This document shows, one piece after another, positions 42,743 to 44,799 of a stretch of 44,799 nucleotides of DNA. Position 1 is the stretch's first letter. The number at the start of each line of letters is the position of its first letter. Made by a program: the position numbers and the translations under genes. The DNA is from an uncultured beta proteobacterium. Its GTDB lineage: Bacteria > Pseudomonadota > Gammaproteobacteria > Burkholderiales > Burkholderiaceae. The stretch is taken from positions 1-44,799 of the forward strand of contig CAIQUZ010000089.1 of assembly GCA_903875135.1 (NCBI GenBank), given 5' to 3'. The notes under the pieces are model-generated. The model did not search any database, was not told the origin of the DNA, and was given only the letters and a program-made list of their open reading frames with translations.

Positions 42743-44799
42743 ATGCTCCCCAATCACTTTTAAGAAAAGAAGATTTACGCCTCATTACGGGCGACGGTAA
42801 ATTTACTTCGGATTGGTATTACGAAGGAATGTGCCATGCCTATGTGATTCGTTCACCGTATGCGCATGGTGTGATTCGTTCTATTAATTACAGTCAGGTT
42901 CTAAGTTCGCCTGGTGTTGTGCGTGTCATTACTGCCCAAGATATTGCTGCTGCGAATATGAAAACGCTTCCTACTGGAATGACAATTCAAAATACTACGG
43001 GTGAGCAGCAGGTATTGGCGCCGATGCCAGTGCTGGCAACTGATAAGGTTCGATTTGTAGGTCAACCAATCGCCATGGTGGTTGCAGATACTTTAGAAAA
43101 TGCCAAACGTGCAGGTGAGTTAGTGAGTTTTGATATTGACATGCTCGATGCAGTGACGACCTTTGAATCTTCACAAGCCTCTGGTGCTGTTCAAATTCAT
43201 GACACGGCTCCAGGAAATCTTTCATTACATTATATGAAGGGTGATCAGGAGGCTACTGAAAAGGCGTTTGATCAAGCGACTTTTGTGAGTTCCATGAATG
43301 TAAAAAGCCAACGCTTAATTGGTTCACCTATGGAGTTGCGTTCTGTCGTCGCGAAATATGATGCTCAAGCGGATCGTTATGTGGTTCACACACCCAACCA
43401 AGGTATGTTAGGCATGCTTGCAGGGCTTGAGCATATTACGGGTATTCCAAAATCACAGATTGATATCCAGACTCAAGATGTTGGTGGGTCTTTTGGCGTG
43501 CGCGGTGGTGCTTTTAGTGAAAATGCATTAGTGATGTTAGCCGCCAAGCTCATTGGTAAACCAGTTAAATGGGTGGGAACACGTTCTGAGGTATTTTTAT
43601 CCGATTGGCATGGTCGTGGCTTGGAATTAAATGGTTTTATTGCTTTGGATGAGCAGGGAAAAATTTTAGGGATGCGTTTCGAGAATAAAGCTGACCTAGG
43701 GGCATACACCTGTTATTTTGGCTCTTTTATTGGTGCGCGTAATGTATCGATCACGATGAATGGCGTTTATGACATTCCGGCCTTGTCAATGACTTCTGAA
43801 TTGTATTTCACCAATACCGTTCCTGTATCGGCTTACCGCGGCGCCGGAAGACCAGACATTGCCTATGCGATTGAGCGGCTGATTGATCACGCAGCGTATG
43901 AGCATGGTTTTGATCCGATTGAACTCCGCCGTAAAAACTTTATTCAACCGAATCAATTTCCGTATGACAATCATATTGGTTCAGTCTATGACAGTGGTGA
44001 ATTTGATCAATTACTTACAAGAGCCTTGGAAGTTAGTCATTACAAAACGTTTGAAGTGCGCCGTCAGGCTGCGGCAAAGCAGAATCGTCTGCGAGGTATT
44101 GGCGTCGCTTATTTTCTCGAAGCCTCTGGTGCTGGAACAGCCCCAAAGGATCAGGTGATTGGTCAATTTACTCAAGATGGCACATTAAAAATATTTGCGG
44201 TGACGGGGGCCTCTGGTCAGGGCCATGAAACATCTTTTTCACAGATTTTTCATGAAAAAATTGGTTTTCCAGAGCATCAAATCCAGTTCGTAGCTGGTCA
44301 AGCTGACAAGATGATGGTTGGTAGTGGCACGGGTGGTTCGAGAACCTTATATGGTGCAGGAAGTGCGGTACTGAATTTAGCCGAGCAAATTTTAGAAAAA
44401 AGTAAGCCCTTGGCGGCCAGCATCCTTAAGGTGACTCCTGAGCAATTAGCTTTTGATGGGAAGGCTTGGAATGTTACTGGCTCTGATGCTTCGATAACGA
44501 TTGCGCAGATTGTGGCGCAATCGCAAGTGGCGAATCAACCACATCCATTGGATACGAATGGTGAGGCTTCTTCAGGCGCGACGTATCCGAATGGATGTCA
44601 TATTGCTGAAGTGGAAATTGATCCAGAAACGGGCATTACAGAAATTATTCAGTACACAGCAATTGATGATGTTGGCGTGGCTATTTCGCCAAAGCTTGTT
44701 CAAGGACAAATTCATGGTGGGATTGTGCAGGGTATTGGCCAAGCATTTTTAGAGCAAGCCGTCTATGACGAAACGGGACAATTATTGACGGGTTCTTAC
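42739..44799 (+). CDS. Molybdenum hydroxylase large subunit (CoxL-like), set 2, cut by window end
   Basis: The frame opens at the ATG at 42739, preceded by CAGGAGG, and runs for 687 codons to the window edge without a stop; roughly 90-100 residues should be missing. It has VGGSFGVRGG and the active-site loop AYRGAGR (43831-43851), the signature of form II CoxL-like proteins. The final catalytic Glu motif lies beyond the window. Form II members are generally hydroxylases of other substrates, not confirmed CO dehydrogenases. The neighbouring Ldh2 operon is divergent and may use the same pathway. Confidence 0.93.
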   Translation, partial: MNAPQSLLRKEDLRLITGDGKFTSDWYYEGMCHAYVIRSPYAHGVIRSINYSQVLSSPGVVRVITAQDIAAANMKTLPTGMTIQNTTGEQQVLAPMPVLATDKVRFVGQPIAMVVADTLENAKRAGELVSFDIDMLDAVTTFESSQASGAVQIHDTAPGNLSLHYMKGDQEATEKAFDQATFVSSMNVKSQRLIGSPMELRSVVAKYDAQADRYVVHTPNQGMLGMLAGLEHITGIPKSQIDIQTQDVGGSFGVRGGAFSENALVMLAAKLIGKPVKWVGTRSEVFLSDWHGRGLELNGFIALDEQGKILGMRFENKADLGAYTCYFGSFIGARNVSITMNGVYDIPALSMTSELYFTNTVPVSAYRGAGRPDIAYAIERLIDHAAYEHGFDPIELRRKNFIQPNQFPYDNHIGSVYDSGEFDQLLTRALEVSHYKTFEVRRQAAAKQNRLRGIGVAYFLEASGAGTAPKDQVIGQFTQDGTLKIFAVTGASGQGHETSFSQIFHEKIGFPEHQIQFVAGQADKMMVGSGTGGSRTLYGAGSAVLNLAEQILEKSKPLAASILKVTPEQLAFDGKAWNVTGSDASITIAQIVAQSQVANQPHPLDTNGEASSGATYPNGCHIAEVEIDPETGITEIIQYTAIDDVGVAISPKLVQGQIHGGIVQGIGQAFLEQAVYDETGQLLTGSY

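Overview
The window looks like a chromosomal segment of a low-GC betaproteobacterium, most probably a Burkholderiales member of Polynucleobacter-like type. The lineage cues are AT-rich DNA with dense operons, two Bug/TctC-type solute receptors, Tat-exported catabolic enzymes and a betaproteobacterial-style patatin/acetoacetate decarboxylase group. This is an inference from gene content; no rRNA or other taxonomic marker is present.

Region 1 (1-2327, minus strand) holds a truncated YncD/PqqU-like TonB-dependent receptor with a good Fur-box match just upstream, and a DUF1045 2H-phosphoesterase. Region 2 (2349-11449, plus strand) is a complete phosphonate operon: phnGHIJKLM (C-P lyase core), then phnCDE (ABC importer), then a PhnZ-like HD oxygenase. 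Two Pho-box matches, one before phnG and a periodic array before phnC, point to control by phosphate starvation. PhnF, PhnN, PhnO and PhnP are not in the window.

Region 3 (18432-11438, minus strand) reads as one co-oriented run: patatin-like lipase, two acetoacetate decarboxylase paralogues (one with Met in place of the Schiff-base Lys), a class I-type HD cyclic nucleotide phosphodiesterase, a coiled-coil protein, a GAF-GAF-PAS adenylate cyclase of the Anabaena CyaB1 type, and a type II haloacid dehalogenase-like HAD protein. Region 4 (18704-29470, plus strand, divergent from region 3) is a tight seven-gene electron-transfer operon: a diheme cytochrome b with two HX13H helices, a membrane-anchored decaheme c, a pentaheme c, an 817-residue FAD reductase fused to two cyclic-nucleotide-binding domains and a four-cluster ferredoxin module, a second pentaheme c, an outer-membrane beta-barrel, and a third pentaheme c. 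Taken together, regions 3 and 4 suggest a cAMP-gated multiheme electron conduit: a cyclase and phosphodiesterase set cAMP, and the fused reductase could sense it. This is the most interesting candidate system here.

Region 5 (29649-44799) is catabolic. It has two molybdenum-hydroxylase (xanthine dehydrogenase/CoxMSL-type) gene sets, two Bug receptors, a Tat-exported FMN alpha-hydroxy acid dehydrogenase with a CXXCH heme motif, an NTF2-like protein, a pair of two-helix membrane microproteins, a Tat-exported MmgE/PrpD protein, an MBL-fold hydrolase and an Ldh2-type dehydrogenase. The second molybdenum subunit is cut by the window end. I saw no rRNA, tRNA, CRISPR array, insertion sequence or phage gene. 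No gene-free stretch exceeds 300 bases; the longest is 18433-18703.
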